From NCBI GenBank assembly GCA_016715765.1, contig JADJZJ010000015.1:1-64000 (forward strand): DNA of 64,000 nucleotides. The letters run 5' to 3'. Positions 45,395 through 55,981 of this stretch are shown piece by piece (the first letter of the stretch is position 1; each line of letters begins with the position of its first letter). Under the pieces are notes generated by a model. It had not been told where the DNA came from, did not search any database, and saw nothing but the letters and a program-made list of their open reading frames with translations. Made by a program: the position numbers and the translations under genes. The DNA is from Opitutaceae bacterium. Its GTDB lineage: Bacteria > Verrucomicrobiota > Verrucomicrobiia > Opitutales > Opitutaceae.

Positions 45395-46816
45395 TCACCC
45401 CAACGGCTTGCGCGTCCCAACATATGCCTCGATGCCCTCAACCGCCATCCGCGCATCGCGCACGGCGGCCAGGGCGGTGCAGGGTCCGCGGACGAGGTCG
45501 CCGCCGGCGAAGACCCCGGGCAGGCTGGTCATCTGCCGGGCGTTGACCTTGATTTCGCCGTGCTCCCCGAGGTCGAGCAGCCGGGACGGACTCGTGGGCG
45601 GAGGAGGGGCGGGATCGAAACCCAAGGCCAGAAACACCACGTCGGCGGAGAGGATGTAACTGTCCCCCGCCTTGATCTCAAACGGCCGGCGGCCTTCGGG
45701 ATCGGGCGCACCCATTGAGGTGCGGGCGAGTTGCAGGCCGGTGACACCGCCGGCGGCCTGAGCAAGAATTGCGACCGGGGTGGCTTGGAAAATGAAACGG
45801 ACGCCCTCCTCAACCGCGGCTTCGTAGTCACGGCGCATGCACGGCAGGCTGCCGGCATCGCGGCGGTAGACCACGGTGGTCTCGGCCGCGCCGCGCCGGA
45901 TCGCCGTGCGGGCGCAGTCAATGGCCGTGTCGCCGCCGCCGATCACGACAACGCGCCGGCCGCCGACGAGCAGCTTGCTGCCGGGGTGATCAACGCCCGC
46001 CTGGAGCAGAAACGGCACGGCCTGGTGTACGCCGTTCAGATCGGCGCCGGGCAGGGCCAGAGACCGCGGCACCTTGGCGCCAAACGCGAGATATACCGCA
46101 TCGAAGCGCTGCAGCAGTGCCGGGAGGGCGGTTTCCTCGGCGTAGGGGGTGCCAAGTTCGAACACCACGCCCTGCTGGCGCAGGAGTTCGACCCGGCGCT
46201 GGACGATCGAGCGCTCCAGATGAAATTCCGGTGTGCCGTAGACCAGCAACCCGCCCGGCAGTTCGCGCCGGTCGAAGATCGTCACGGCAAACCCGCGGCG
46301 GATGAGTCCGTCCGCACAGGCGAGCCCACCGGGTCCGGCCCCCGCGATGGCGACGTGCCGGCCGTTGGGCGGGGCGACGCTGGGCTTCACGATGCCGTGG
46401 GTGAAGGCGTATTCGTTGAGGAATTGCTCCACCGCCCAGATGGAGACCGGCTGTGCCTGGCCGCTGATGAGGCACTGCGCCTCGCAGAGATGGTCCGCCG
46501 GGCAGACCCGCGCGCAGATTTCCGGCAGGTTGTTGCCGGAGTGCAGGGCGGCCGCCGCTTCCGCGAAATGGCCCTCGGCGGTCAGGGCCAGCCATTCGGG
46601 GATGTTGGTGCCGAGCGGGCAGCCGGCCACGCAGGTCGGCTCGGGACATTGCACGCAGCGACTGGCCTGCTCGCGGGCCTCGACCTCGTCGTAGAAGCCG
46701 TAGATTTCCAGAAAGTCGGCAATGCGGTCGTGGGCGGAGCGCTTCGCGGGATCCTTCCGCGACAAAGTCGTCCACGCGTGTCTGGCATCGAATGCAGACG
46801 TCGTTTGATCGCTCAT
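45395..46816 (-). CDS. GltD-like NAD(P)H/ferredoxin flavoprotein
   Basis: A 473-residue protein of the glutamate synthase small-subunit family. The N-terminal domain carries two Cys clusters, CVQCPEPTCVAGCPLGTN and ICARVCPADHLCEAQC, for [4Fe-4S] centres. FAD binding is IAGAGPGGLACADGLI, NAD(P)H binding VVIGGGDTAIDCARTA, and the C-terminal FAGGDLVRGPCTALA completes the FAD site. No glutamate synthase large subunit gene lies beside it, so a stand-alone NAD(P)H-ferredoxin or transhydrogenase-like role (as in NfnB-type proteins) is likelier here than glutamate synthesis. Its position between korAB and nuo operon 1 supports electron-carrier exchange. Confidence 0.85.
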   Translation of the reverse strand: MSDQTTSAFDARHAWTTLSRKDPAKRSAHDRIADFLEIYGFYDEVEAREQASRCVQCPEPTCVAGCPLGTNIPEWLALTAEGHFAEAAAALHSGNNLPEICARVCPADHLCEAQCLISGQAQPVSIWAVEQFLNEYAFTHGIVKPSVAPPNGRHVAIAGAGPGGLACADGLIRRGFAVTIFDRRELPGGLLVYGTPEFHLERSIVQRRVELLRQQGVVFELGTPYAEETALPALLQRFDAVYLAFGAKVPRSLALPGADLNGVHQAVPFLLQAGVDHPGSKLLVGGRRVVVIGGGDTAIDCARTAIRRGAAETTVVYRRDAGSLPCMRRDYEAAVEEGVRFIFQATPVAILAQAAGGVTGLQLARTSMGAPDPEGRRPFEIKAGDSYILSADVVFLALGFDPAPPPPTSPSRLLDLGEHGEIKVNARQMTSLPGVFAGGDLVRGPCTALAAVRDARMAVEGIEAYVGTRKPLG

Positions 46817-46997
46817 CGGGACTTGGGGTTAACTGCGGGGGTGATTGCGCTGACTGTGCCGAAGATAGCCCAGGTTGGCCCGGACACCACAGCGCTTCTT
46901 GGCAATCGCTGCGCATTTGTTGGGGGGGGTGGGTAAACGCTAATGGATGCGCGCAACCGCCTTCAGTCGCAATCGTGGGCAGCCCCTTCCGATCCGG

Positions 46998-47150
46998 AGA
47001 AAGAGAACGAGAAAGAGAATGAGAAAGATTGGAATCAAAGTAGATAGGAACGTGAGTGAAAGGCGGGTGAAGGGCCGGACCTTGGTCCGCGCCTGTATAC
47101 GCCGCGCGGCCGTCAACCTCTTCGAGGCACGGAGCAAGCTCCGGCCCTAC
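46998..47150. repeat. GA-rich repeat and REP-like pair
   Basis: A GA-rich segment (GAGAACGAGAAAGAG) at about 46998-47035 repeats the loop of the 18174-18331 element, with CGCAATC-type flank on its left. Next comes a hairpin pair, GGGCCGGACCTTGG at about 47070 and CCGGCCCTAC ending at 47150. Confidence 0.6.
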
Positions 47151-47222
47151 ATCTATTCCACTCGCCCAGGGCAGGTCTCCGTTCTGCCCTGGTACGCCTG
47201 ACCGCGAATGAACGTCAAAAAT

Positions 47223-47354
47223 GGCAGGTCACAGACCTGCCCTACTTCCAAGCTGCGCGACGGAAATCGTAGCGCGGTGCTTTAGCCCGCGTTGGGCTCG
47301 GGGGCACCGGCGTTTGAAACTCACGAATCAGTGCCGGCTGAAGACCGGCACTAC
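47223..47354. repeat. REP arm and GTAG REP pair before korB stop
   Basis: A single arm, GGCAGGTCACAGACCTGCC with CTAC, ends at 47245. A pair follows at 47269-47354: GTAGCGCGGTGC on the left and GTGCCGGCTGAAGACC... ending in CTAC on the right, almost identical to 183-268. The right end is one base from the korB stop. Confidence 0.7.
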
Positions 47355-47355
47355 G

Positions 47356-48237
47356 TTACGCCGCGGGGGCCGTTGCCTGCAACGCCGCCTGGCGCTCGCG
47401 GATCTGGCTGTCGTACGTCGGTGGCGGATTTGGATTCTGGTAAAAGATGCCGGTATAGAGCTCGGTGCCGTAGGCCTGCGCGAGATCCATGGCATGCAGG
47501 CGGTTGGTCGGGTCGTGCCCCATTTCCGCCAGCTTCCTCATCTTGGCCTTCTGCACCTTCATCTGGTCGTTGGGATCGCCGAAAGTGACGCAAGGTGACT
47601 GGATGTTCACGAACGAGAAACCCGGATACCGGATCGCCGCCTCGATCATCTTCGTGAGGCCGTCCATGTCGGCCGGGATGCCCTGGGCGACAAAACCGGC
47701 GCCATACGCGAGGACGTAGAGGAGCGGGTTGACCGGTTGCTCCATGCTACCGTGCGAGCTGCTGGGGGTCTTCGCGCCGCGCGGGGTCGTGGGGGACAAC
47801 TGGCCCTTGGTCAGGCCGTAGATGTGGTTGTCCATCACGATGTAGGTGAGGTCGAGATTGCGCCGGATCGCGTGCGGGACGTGGCCGCCGCCGATCGAGA
47901 AGCCGTCGCCGTCGCCGCCGGCCACGAGCACCAGCAGGTCGGGGTTGGCCATCTTGATGCCCTGGGCGACGGGCAGGGCGCGGCCGTGCACGGTGTTGAA
48001 ACCGTAGGCGGTCGTGTAGCCCGGGATGCGGCTCGAGCAGCCGATGCCGGAGATGAAGGCAACCTCGTGCGGCGGGCGGCCGATGTTGACCAGCGCGCGA
48101 TACAGCGCGGTGACCACGCCGTAGTCGCCGCAGCCCGGACACCAGATCGGCTTCAGCTCGCTGCGGAAATTCTTGATCGTGAGCGGGGCGGCCGCGGGCG
48201 GCGGGCAGCCGCAGTCGGTGATGGCGGGGGAACTCAT
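47356..48237 (-). CDS. korB: 2-oxoacid:ferredoxin oxidoreductase subunit beta
   Basis: A 293-residue subunit carrying thiamine diphosphate and one [4Fe-4S] cluster. CPGCGDYGVV supplies cluster ligands, GDGDGFSIGGGH and DNHIYGLTKGQ bind ThDP-Mg. With KorA it oxidatively decarboxylates a 2-oxoacid (2-oxoglutarate in most homologues) with CoA to acyl-CoA, CO2 and reduced ferredoxin. Its start (ATG 48237) overlaps the korA stop by ATGA. The first 44 residues of the upstream open frame are not part of it. Confidence 0.93.
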   Translation of the reverse strand: MSSPAITDCGCPPPAAAPLTIKNFRSELKPIWCPGCGDYGVVTALYRALVNIGRPPHEVAFISGIGCSSRIPGYTTAYGFNTVHGRALPVAQGIKMANPDLLVLVAGGDGDGFSIGGGHVPHAIRRNLDLTYIVMDNHIYGLTKGQLSPTTPRGAKTPSSSHGSMEQPVNPLLYVLAYGAGFVAQGIPADMDGLTKMIEAAIRYPGFSFVNIQSPCVTFGDPNDQMKVQKAKMRKLAEMGHDPTNRLHAMDLAQAYGTELYTGIFYQNPNPPPTYDSQIRERQAALQATAPAA

Positions 48238-50015
48238 CGGGAGGTGGTGGAGGGGGTTGCGGGTGTGTTCTCCGCCATGGCGGCGATGCGCCGGACGATG
48301 GCGTCCGGCGAAATCGGATTCGCGCCGCTGCGGGCAAGTGAGGTGAACCCACGGGGCACATCCACCCACATGCGGATGATGCGGTAGAGCTGGCCCTGGT
48401 GGGATTGCTCGACGACGAGGCAGTGCTGGAGCGAGGCGAAGAAATCGCGGTAAACCTCCTCGGCGATGGGATAGATCAGCTTCGGGATCAGCAGCTTCAC
48501 CGGCAGGCCCCGGGCCTGGGCGGTCCGCACGGCTTCCAGGGTGGCGCCCGCCATGCCGCCCCAGCTGATCACGCCGAGCGGGGCGGACGGATCGCCCTCG
48601 AGGATGAAGAGATCGCGGCGCTGCTTGAGCGGGTTGAGCTTGTTGAGGCGCTTGTCGTTCATCCGCTCGTGCATCTCACCGCTGCTGGTGGGATCGCCGT
48701 GCTCGTTGTGCTCGATGCCGGCCGCGAGGTAGCTGCCGCCGGGCATGCCGGGATGGCTGAGCGGGCTGATGCCGGAGTCGGTGAACTTGAATCGGTTGTA
48801 GCCCTGGGCGAGTTCCTCGGGCGTGGGTTTGACGCGGTCGACGATCTTGAAATCCGCCGTGTCCACCGGATCGATGATGTCCTTGCGCTGGGCGATCTCC
48901 TGGTCGGAGAGGACGATGACCGGCGTCTGGTATTGCTCGGCGATGTTGAACGCCTCGACCGTCACGCCGAAGACGTCGCGGACGCCGATCGGCGCCAGGA
49001 CCGGGCGCACCGTGTCGCCGTGGGCGGAAAAGACCGCGGCAAAGAGGTCGGCCTGCTCCGTCTTGGTCGGCAGGCCCGTGGAGGGGCCGCCGCGCTGGAC
49101 GTTGACGCAGACCAGGGGGAGCTCGGTGATGCTCGCGAGGCCGATGACCTCGGACTTCAGGGAGAAGCCCGGGCCGGAGGTGGCCGTCATGGCCTTCTTG
49201 CCGGCGAACGAGGCGCCGACGACCGCGGCGATGCCGGCGATCTCATCCTCGGCCTGCAGGAGCGAGCCGCCGTGCTTCCAGATATCCTTCTGGAGGTGCT
49301 GCATGATTTCCGTGGCCGGAGTGATCGGGTAACCGCCGAAAAACTTGCAGCCGGCGAAGAGCGCGGCCTCGGCGCAGATTTCGTTGCCGTCCACCACGCG
49401 GCGCTTGCCGCCCCTGGCCACCGGCGGGGAGAGGCGGAAATCGCGGGCGAGCGGATGCTGGTCGGCGTATTCGAGGCCGGCCGCGTAGGCGCGCTCGTTG
49501 CCCTGCAGGATTTCCGCGCCCTTCTTGCTGAACTTGCGGCGGATGCCCTCCAGGATCGCCTCGCGGGCGAGGCCGAACCAGCCGGCGAGCAGGCCGAGGA
49601 CGACGTTGTTCTTCGCCTGCAGGGTGCCGGCGGACTTCATGGCCAGCTCGGACATCGGCACGGCGAGGACGATCGCCGGTTTCACTTCAAGGGGAATGGC
49701 GGCCGGCTCGATGCCGGTCTTCTTCTCGTAGAGCACGACCGTGTCGGGGCCCACGGGCAGTTCGCCGCCGAAGCGCAGGAAATCCTCCCAGTTGAGGACG
49801 ACGGCGACGTCGAGCGTGCCGCCCGGGTTGAGCACCGGGGTGGTGGCGACGCGCAGCCGGCAGGAGGATTCACCTCCGCGGATCTGCGAACCGAAGCTCT
49901 TGGTGAGCATGGCATAGTAGCCCTCGCGGGCCGAGGCGCTGATGAGCGCATCGCCGGCGGAGACGATACCGTCACCGCCGGAACCAGCCATGCCGATGAT
50001 CATGTCATTCAGCAT
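48234..50015 (-). CDS. korA: 2-oxoacid:ferredoxin oxidoreductase subunit alpha (gamma-alpha fusion)
   Basis: A 593-residue subunit in which the gamma domain (residues 1-180: GMAGSGGDGIVSAGDALI, SFGSQIRGGESSCRLRV) is fused to the alpha pyrimidine-binding domain (from about residue 205: EICAEAALFAGCKFFGGYPITPATEI). The loop SPGFSLKSE-like (TSGPGFSLKSEVIGLA) is the family signature for CoA/substrate. It pairs with KorB. 2-Oxoglutarate is the likely substrate, but the pyruvate form cannot be excluded by eye. A ferredoxin gene lies 43 bases upstream, the likely electron acceptor. Confidence 0.93.
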   Translation of the reverse strand: MLNDMIIGMAGSGGDGIVSAGDALISASAREGYYAMLTKSFGSQIRGGESSCRLRVATTPVLNPGGTLDVAVVLNWEDFLRFGGELPVGPDTVVLYEKKTGIEPAAIPLEVKPAIVLAVPMSELAMKSAGTLQAKNNVVLGLLAGWFGLAREAILEGIRRKFSKKGAEILQGNERAYAAGLEYADQHPLARDFRLSPPVARGGKRRVVDGNEICAEAALFAGCKFFGGYPITPATEIMQHLQKDIWKHGGSLLQAEDEIAGIAAVVGASFAGKKAMTATSGPGFSLKSEVIGLASITELPLVCVNVQRGGPSTGLPTKTEQADLFAAVFSAHGDTVRPVLAPIGVRDVFGVTVEAFNIAEQYQTPVIVLSDQEIAQRKDIIDPVDTADFKIVDRVKPTPEELAQGYNRFKFTDSGISPLSHPGMPGGSYLAAGIEHNEHGDPTSSGEMHERMNDKRLNKLNPLKQRRDLFILEGDPSAPLGVISWGGMAGATLEAVRTAQARGLPVKLLIPKLIYPIAEEVYRDFFASLQHCLVVEQSHQGQLYRIIRMWVDVPRGFTSLARSGANPISPDAIVRRIAAMAENTPATPSTTSR

Positions 50016-50058
50016 GTTGGTGTGGATTTACGCGGCGGGGAACCGCGTGTCTGCCGGT

Positions 50059-50292
50059 TTACTGACCGTCGCTGCCGATGGACTCGGTGGAGCAGGCCGC
50101 CATGGCTTCCTCCGCCAAGGCGATCTCGGCGTCGGTGACCGGCTGCTTCTTCACATAGGACATGCCGGTGTCGGCATTGCGCTCGAAGAGTTCCGGGGCG
50201 ATGACGCGGCACTGGTCGCAGTCAATGCAAGTTGAGTCGGTGTAATAGCGTCCGATGACGTTATCAGCGGTGCGGTCTGATAGGGTTGCCAT
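50059..50292 (-). CDS. Single-cluster ferredoxin next to korAB
   Basis: A 77-residue ferredoxin. CIDCDQC gives three ligands, and ACSTESIG gives the fourth; the fourth ligand lacks the following Pro usual in this type. Its start is the ATG at 50292 (MATLSDRTADN). It shares about half of its residues with the ferredoxin at 15567-15803. It is first in the fdx-korA-korB transcription unit and is the obvious acceptor for KorAB. Confidence 0.9.
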   Translation of the reverse strand: MATLSDRTADNVIGRYYTDSTCIDCDQCRVIAPELFERNADTGMSYVKKQPVTDAEIALAEEAMAACSTESIGSDGQ

Positions 50293-50441
50293 GTCCCAAG
50301 ATAACAAGCGCCGCCCTGGCGCGCCCCGCGTAAACTGATAATCACTGCGCAGATTTTGTCGTGGGGGGGAGGTGAGGGGCAGGGGCGGGCCCCCAATTTT
50401 GATCTTAAACTCAAATCCTAATCTTTTCAGTCCAAGGCGTT

Positions 50442-50531
50442 TTCCCGCGGATGGCGCGGATAGGCGCGGATACGATCCGGGGGCTGCCGGTTTGAAAGTC
50501 CATCTGCGGTCATCCGCGCCATCCGCGGGAA
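50442..50531. repeat. CCCGCGGATGGCGCGGAT inverted repeat
   Basis: CCCGCGGATGGCGCGGAT at the left and ATCCGCGCCATCCGCGGG at the right. A single related arm occurs at about 58034-58060. The rest of 50293-50706 has no gene that I can support; it holds the promoter of the fdx-kor unit and of the GNAT gene. Confidence 0.75.
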
Positions 50532-50706
50532 GGTTGCCAGGGAATCGGGGTTATGGGGCGGGCTTTCAGACCTCGCGGGATATGTGACAATCGATTCCTG
50601 GGGCGTTGCCCCAGGCTGTGATGGCGGCGCGCCGTTGGCGCTGGTTCAGATTCCTGTTGGCGCTCGCCCGCGCGGGACGCAGCGTTAGCGTTTGGACGAG
50701 CGAACC

Positions 50707-51267
50707 ATGTTCTCCGAACTATTCACGCAGCGGCTGATAATCAGGCAACTGGTGCCTTCGGATGCCGAGGCCTTGTATGTGTATCGTTCCGATCCGGGCG
50801 TTTTGCGGTTCCAATCTTGGGAGCCGGCTTCCGTAGAGGAGGTCAGGTCATTCATCGAACGGCTGCGCACGTTGGAGCCGTTGACACCGGGAGAATGGTT
50901 CCAAATCGGCATCGCGCTCCGGGCCACGGGTGAACTGGTGGGTGACTTCGGCCTGCAAGCGCGGGCGGACGATCCTCGGTTGGTTGAGGTCGGGATCACC
51001 CTGGCTCCACGGTTCCAGCATCAGGGTCTGGCGTCGGAAGCTTTGCGTGCCCTGCTGGAGTTTTTGTTTACACGGACCGAAACGCATCGGGTCCATTGCT
51101 CGGTGGATCCCCAGAATCACTCGTGCCTGAGGCTGCTTGAGAAGATCGGGATGCGTCGGGAGGCCCACCTGATCGAAAGCCTGTGGCTCAAGGGCGCGTG
51201 GGTGGATGACGTGATCTATGCCATGCTGAGAAGGGAGTGGGAGGCGAATCAGACCTCCAAACCGTGA
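50707..51267 (+). CDS. GNAT-family N-acetyltransferase
   Basis: A 186-residue RimJ/RimL-type acetyltransferase. It opens TQRLIIRQLVPSDAEALYVYR, with the acetyl-CoA region ITLAPRFQHQGLASEALRAL (Q/RxxGxG/A-type loop, here QHQGLA) and the VHCSVDPQNHSCLRLLEKIGM strand-helix. It acetylates an amino group of a protein or small molecule; the target is unknown. It is the only gene on the + strand in the 33-64 kb region and is convergent with nuoN2. Confidence 0.85.
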   Translation: MFSELFTQRLIIRQLVPSDAEALYVYRSDPGVLRFQSWEPASVEEVRSFIERLRTLEPLTPGEWFQIGIALRATGELVGDFGLQARADDPRLVEVGITLAPRFQHQGLASEALRALLEFLFTRTETHRVHCSVDPQNHSCLRLLEKIGMRREAHLIESLWLKGAWVDDVIYAMLRREWEANQTSKP

Positions 51268-51268
51268 G

Positions 51269-51360
51269 AACGCTAATCTGCGCTTATCTTCGCTAATTAG
51301 GAGAAGGCATTCTGATTTTTGACTCAGAGATAAGCGTACAATTAGCGAAGATTAGCGTTC
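51269..51360. repeat. AACGCTAATC inverted repeat between convergent genes
   Basis: AACGCTAATCTGCGCTTATC at 51269 and its inverted counterpart, AATTAGCGAAGATTAGCGTT, ending at about 51359. AT-rich, without a GTAG head; possibly a bidirectional terminator. Confidence 0.65.
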
Positions 51361-51373
51361 CAACCGGATCGGT

Positions 51374-52833
<1,460 letters not shown>

Positions 52834-52837
<4 letters not shown>

Positions 52838-54333
52838 GGCGCACCTCCCGTCCAAATGGCCTGCAGCAGCGGGGAGTTCAGCCCGGGGATAATCCAGTCC
52901 AGCAGCAGCCCGGGATTGAGGCCGATGAGGATGGTGGCGCCCAGGAGCAGGGCGGCGCCGGTCTGTTCCGGCCAGGTGAGCGGCGGGAGCGGATGGGTTT
53001 CAGCCGCGTCGGCGGTGGCTTCGGTGCGGCTGAAGAAAACCACCTGGATGACCCGCAGGGTGAAGGCCGCGGCGATGAGCACGCCCAGGGCGGCGGCGAG
53101 GGTCCAGAGCTTCGAGACCGGCCAGGTGCCGATGAGGATGGAGAGTTCGGCGGGGAAGCCGCTGAACCCCGGCATGCCCATCGAGGCCAGGCCGGCGATG
53201 ACAAAGACCACGGCGGTGAACGGCATGAGGCGGTGCAACGGCAGGCGGCGCAGTTCCGCGAGCTGCCGGGTGTGCGTGCGCTCATAGACCATGCGGCCGA
53301 CGACGGCGAAGAGCAGCCCGGCGATGACACCGTGCGAGAACATCTGCAGGACGGCCCCGGCCACGGCCAGCGGCGTGGCGGCGGCGAGCCCGAGCAGCAC
53401 GAAGCCCATGTGGCTCACGCTGGAGTAGCCGATGACGAACTTGAAGTCGTCCTGCACCAGGGCCACGAGTCCGGCATAGATGATGCCGATGACGGCCAGC
53501 CACGCGATGGCCGGCTGGAACCAGAAGATCGCGTCGGGGACGAGTCCCATGGCGACGCGCAGGCAGCCGTAGGCGCCGAGCTTCATCACCACGCCGGCGA
53601 GCAGCATCGAGGCGGCGGTGGGCGCGGCCACGTGTCCGGTGGGCGCCCAAGTGTGGAAGGGGAACATGCCCGCGAGCACGGCAAAACCGGTGAAGAGCAG
53701 GGCGAACACCATGAGCTGCGCATTCGGGTCGAGGGTCGCGGCGCCCGCGGCGAGTTCGGTGAGGCTGAAGCCGGATGCGTTACCCGCACCGTAGATCCAG
53801 AGCAGGCCGGCGAGCACCAGGGCGCTGCCGGCAAAGGAGTAGAGGGCGAGTTTCATCGCGCCGTACTCGCGGTTGGTGGAGCCCCATTTCGCGATGAGGA
53901 AATACTTCGGCACGATGGCGATCTCGTAGAAGACGAAGAACAGGAAGGCGTCCGCGCTGAGGAACACGCCGTACACACCGCCGATGAGCGTGAGGTAGAG
54001 CGCGAAGAACTCGCCGGTGCGCTCCTCGATGTTCCAGGAAAACAATATGCCGGCGACGGCGGCGAGGCCGGTGAGCACGACGAGGGTCAGGCTGATGCCG
54101 TCGGCGGCGAGGTGGAAACGGATGCCCAGGGATTCGATCCAAGTTGTGTTCGTCAGGGTCAGCAGTCCGTCGCTTGGAGAAAACTGGCAGCCCGCCCACA
54201 AGGTCACGCCCCAACCGGCCAGCGCGGTGCCCAGGGCGATCACCCGCGCGGCGGTGGCCGAACGCGTGCCTGCGGCGAGCGCGAGGATCGCGCCGGCGAA
54301 GGAGAGGTAGATCGTCCAGGGCAGCAGGTTCAT
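52834..54333 (-). CDS. nuoM: Second NuoM-type subunit of operon 2 with TM7 lysine lost
   Basis: A 499-residue NuoM paralogue. TM5 Glu is kept (FFVFYEIAIVPKYFL), as is the Lys of the following GVVMKLGAYGCLRV segment and the late Glu of GFSGFPAELSIL. The TM7 Lys, present in other NuoM as AVKVPLFPFHTW, is replaced: this protein reads FAVLAGMFPFHTWAP. The start is the ATG at 54333; upstream frame is repeat sequence. It lies 138 bases after the first nuoM and is coupled to nuoN. A fourth antiporter-like subunit inserted in the membrane arm is the likely role. Confidence 0.93.
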
Positions 54334-54471
54334 GCTAATTGGATTTCGGATGACTGGGGAGGGTTGGGATGCACAGGCGGCCGAACCCACGCAGAGGGTG
54401 CCCCATCTCGGTCCAGGACACGCCCCAACCGCCATCCGTGAAATCCGTGGTTAAGTATTCCATGGTCTGGT
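54334..54471. other. Short gap between the two nuoM genes
   Basis: 138 bases without a gene. A CCATCCGTGAAATCCGTGG repeat arm lies at about 54433-54455, of the family seen at 33375-33407 and 58205-58250. Confidence 0.6.
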
Positions 54472-55981
54472 TCATGGTAAGGCCGGGAGCCATGCGTTGA
54501 CCCAGGGGTTGATGAAACTCATGAGCAGTTGGGGCCAGACGCCGAGGACGAACATCAGGGCGATGCCCGGGACGAGGGTGACGATCTCCAAGGCTGTGAG
54601 ATCACGGAAGCCAATGCCTCCACCCGCGGCCGGGCCGTGGAAGACCCGCTGCCAGAAGGTCAGCAGGAAATAAGCGGTGGCGAAGAGCCCGAGGCAGCCG
54701 AGTGCGGCGGCCCATGGCGTCAGGCCGAAAACGCCGCGGAAGATGAGGAACTCGCCGATGAAGCCGTTGAGTCCGGGCAGGCCGAGCGAGGAGAACATCG
54801 CGATGCCGCACAGACCGGCGAAAATCGGGGCGGCGGTGCGCACGCCGCCGAAATCATCGAGGCCGCGCCGGCCGCCGGCGCGGGCTTCGAGTACGCCGAT
54901 GCAGAAGAACAGGGCGGAGGCGGAGAGTCCGTGGTTGAATACCTGCAGCAGGGTGCCGCCGAGCGCGGCGTTGGCGGCGGCGGGATTGGCCGTCGGGGCG
55001 GCCGCCACGGCGAAGAGGGCGAGCAGGCAGTAGCTCACATGGTTCACCGAGGAGTAGGCGACCATGCGCTTGAGGTCGGTTTGCGCCATGGCGGCAAACG
55101 CGCCGAGGATGACCCCGCCGAGGGCGAGCCAGAGCAGGACCGGGGCGGCGGCCTGCAGTTGGGCGGGGAAGATGGGCCAGAGGATGCGCAGGAAACCGTA
55201 CACGCCCATCTTCGACATGACGCCGGTGAGGAACATGGAGGCGCCGGTGGGGGCCTCGGCGTAGGCCGCGGGCAGCCAGGTGTGGAAGGGGAAGAGCGGC
55301 ACCTTGACCGCCAGGCCGAGCAGGACGCCGACAAAGACAATGAGCATGCCGGTGGACCCGAGTTCGGCGGCCAGGGCGCCCTCGGCGCCGAGTTGCGCCA
55401 GCAGGGTGAAGTCCAGCGTGCCGGCGACCGAGTAGAGGGCGGCGAAACCGGCGAGCATGAAGGCGCTGCCGCCGATCGTGTAGATCACGAACTGGTAGGC
55501 GGCGCGAGGCGCCGGGTCCGCCCCAGAGTTTGATGAGGAAGAAGGCGGGAACGAGGCTGAGCTCCCAGAAGATGAACCAGTGGAAGAAATCGAGCGCGAG
55601 GAAGACACCGAGGGCGCTGCCCTGCAGGAACAGGAAGAGCAGGGCGAAGAGCCGGGGATTGCGGGTGAGGTTCCACGAGGCGAGCAGGGCGGCCGGGGCG
55701 ACGAGGCCGGTCAGCAGCACCAGCAGCAGGCTCAGGCCGTCGAGGCCGAGGTGGTAGGTGACGTTGAGCGCGGGAATCCAGGCATGACGCTCGACGAACT
55801 GATAGCCGGCGGCGGGATCGAAGCGGGACCACAGCACCAGACCCAGCAGCAGGGTGGTCAGGCTGTAGCCGAGGGCGATGCCCCGCGTGATGGACGGACG
55901 GGTTGGCGGCAGTGCGGCCAGCAACAGGGCGCCGAGCCACGGCAGCAGGACGAGCCAGGTCAGCAGGGGCAGGGTGTTCAT
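54472..55981 (-). CDS. nuoM: First NuoM-type subunit of operon 2, frameshifted
   Basis: A NuoM of about 502 residues when one frame change near 55515 is corrected. Start MNTLPLLTWLVLLPWL at 55981. Key residues: FWELSLVPAFFLIKLW with the TM5 Glu, GLAVKVPLFPFHTWLPAAY with the TM7 Lys, DLKRMVAYSSVNHVSY and GLPGLNGFIGEFLIF with the late Glu. The start overlaps the nuoL stop by ATGA. Confidence 0.92.

Noticed and set aside
45395..46816. Calling the GltD-like gene glutamate synthase small subunit
   Set aside because: No large subunit gene is adjacent and the context is ferredoxin/complex I. The family includes several stand-alone NAD(P)H-ferredoxin enzymes.
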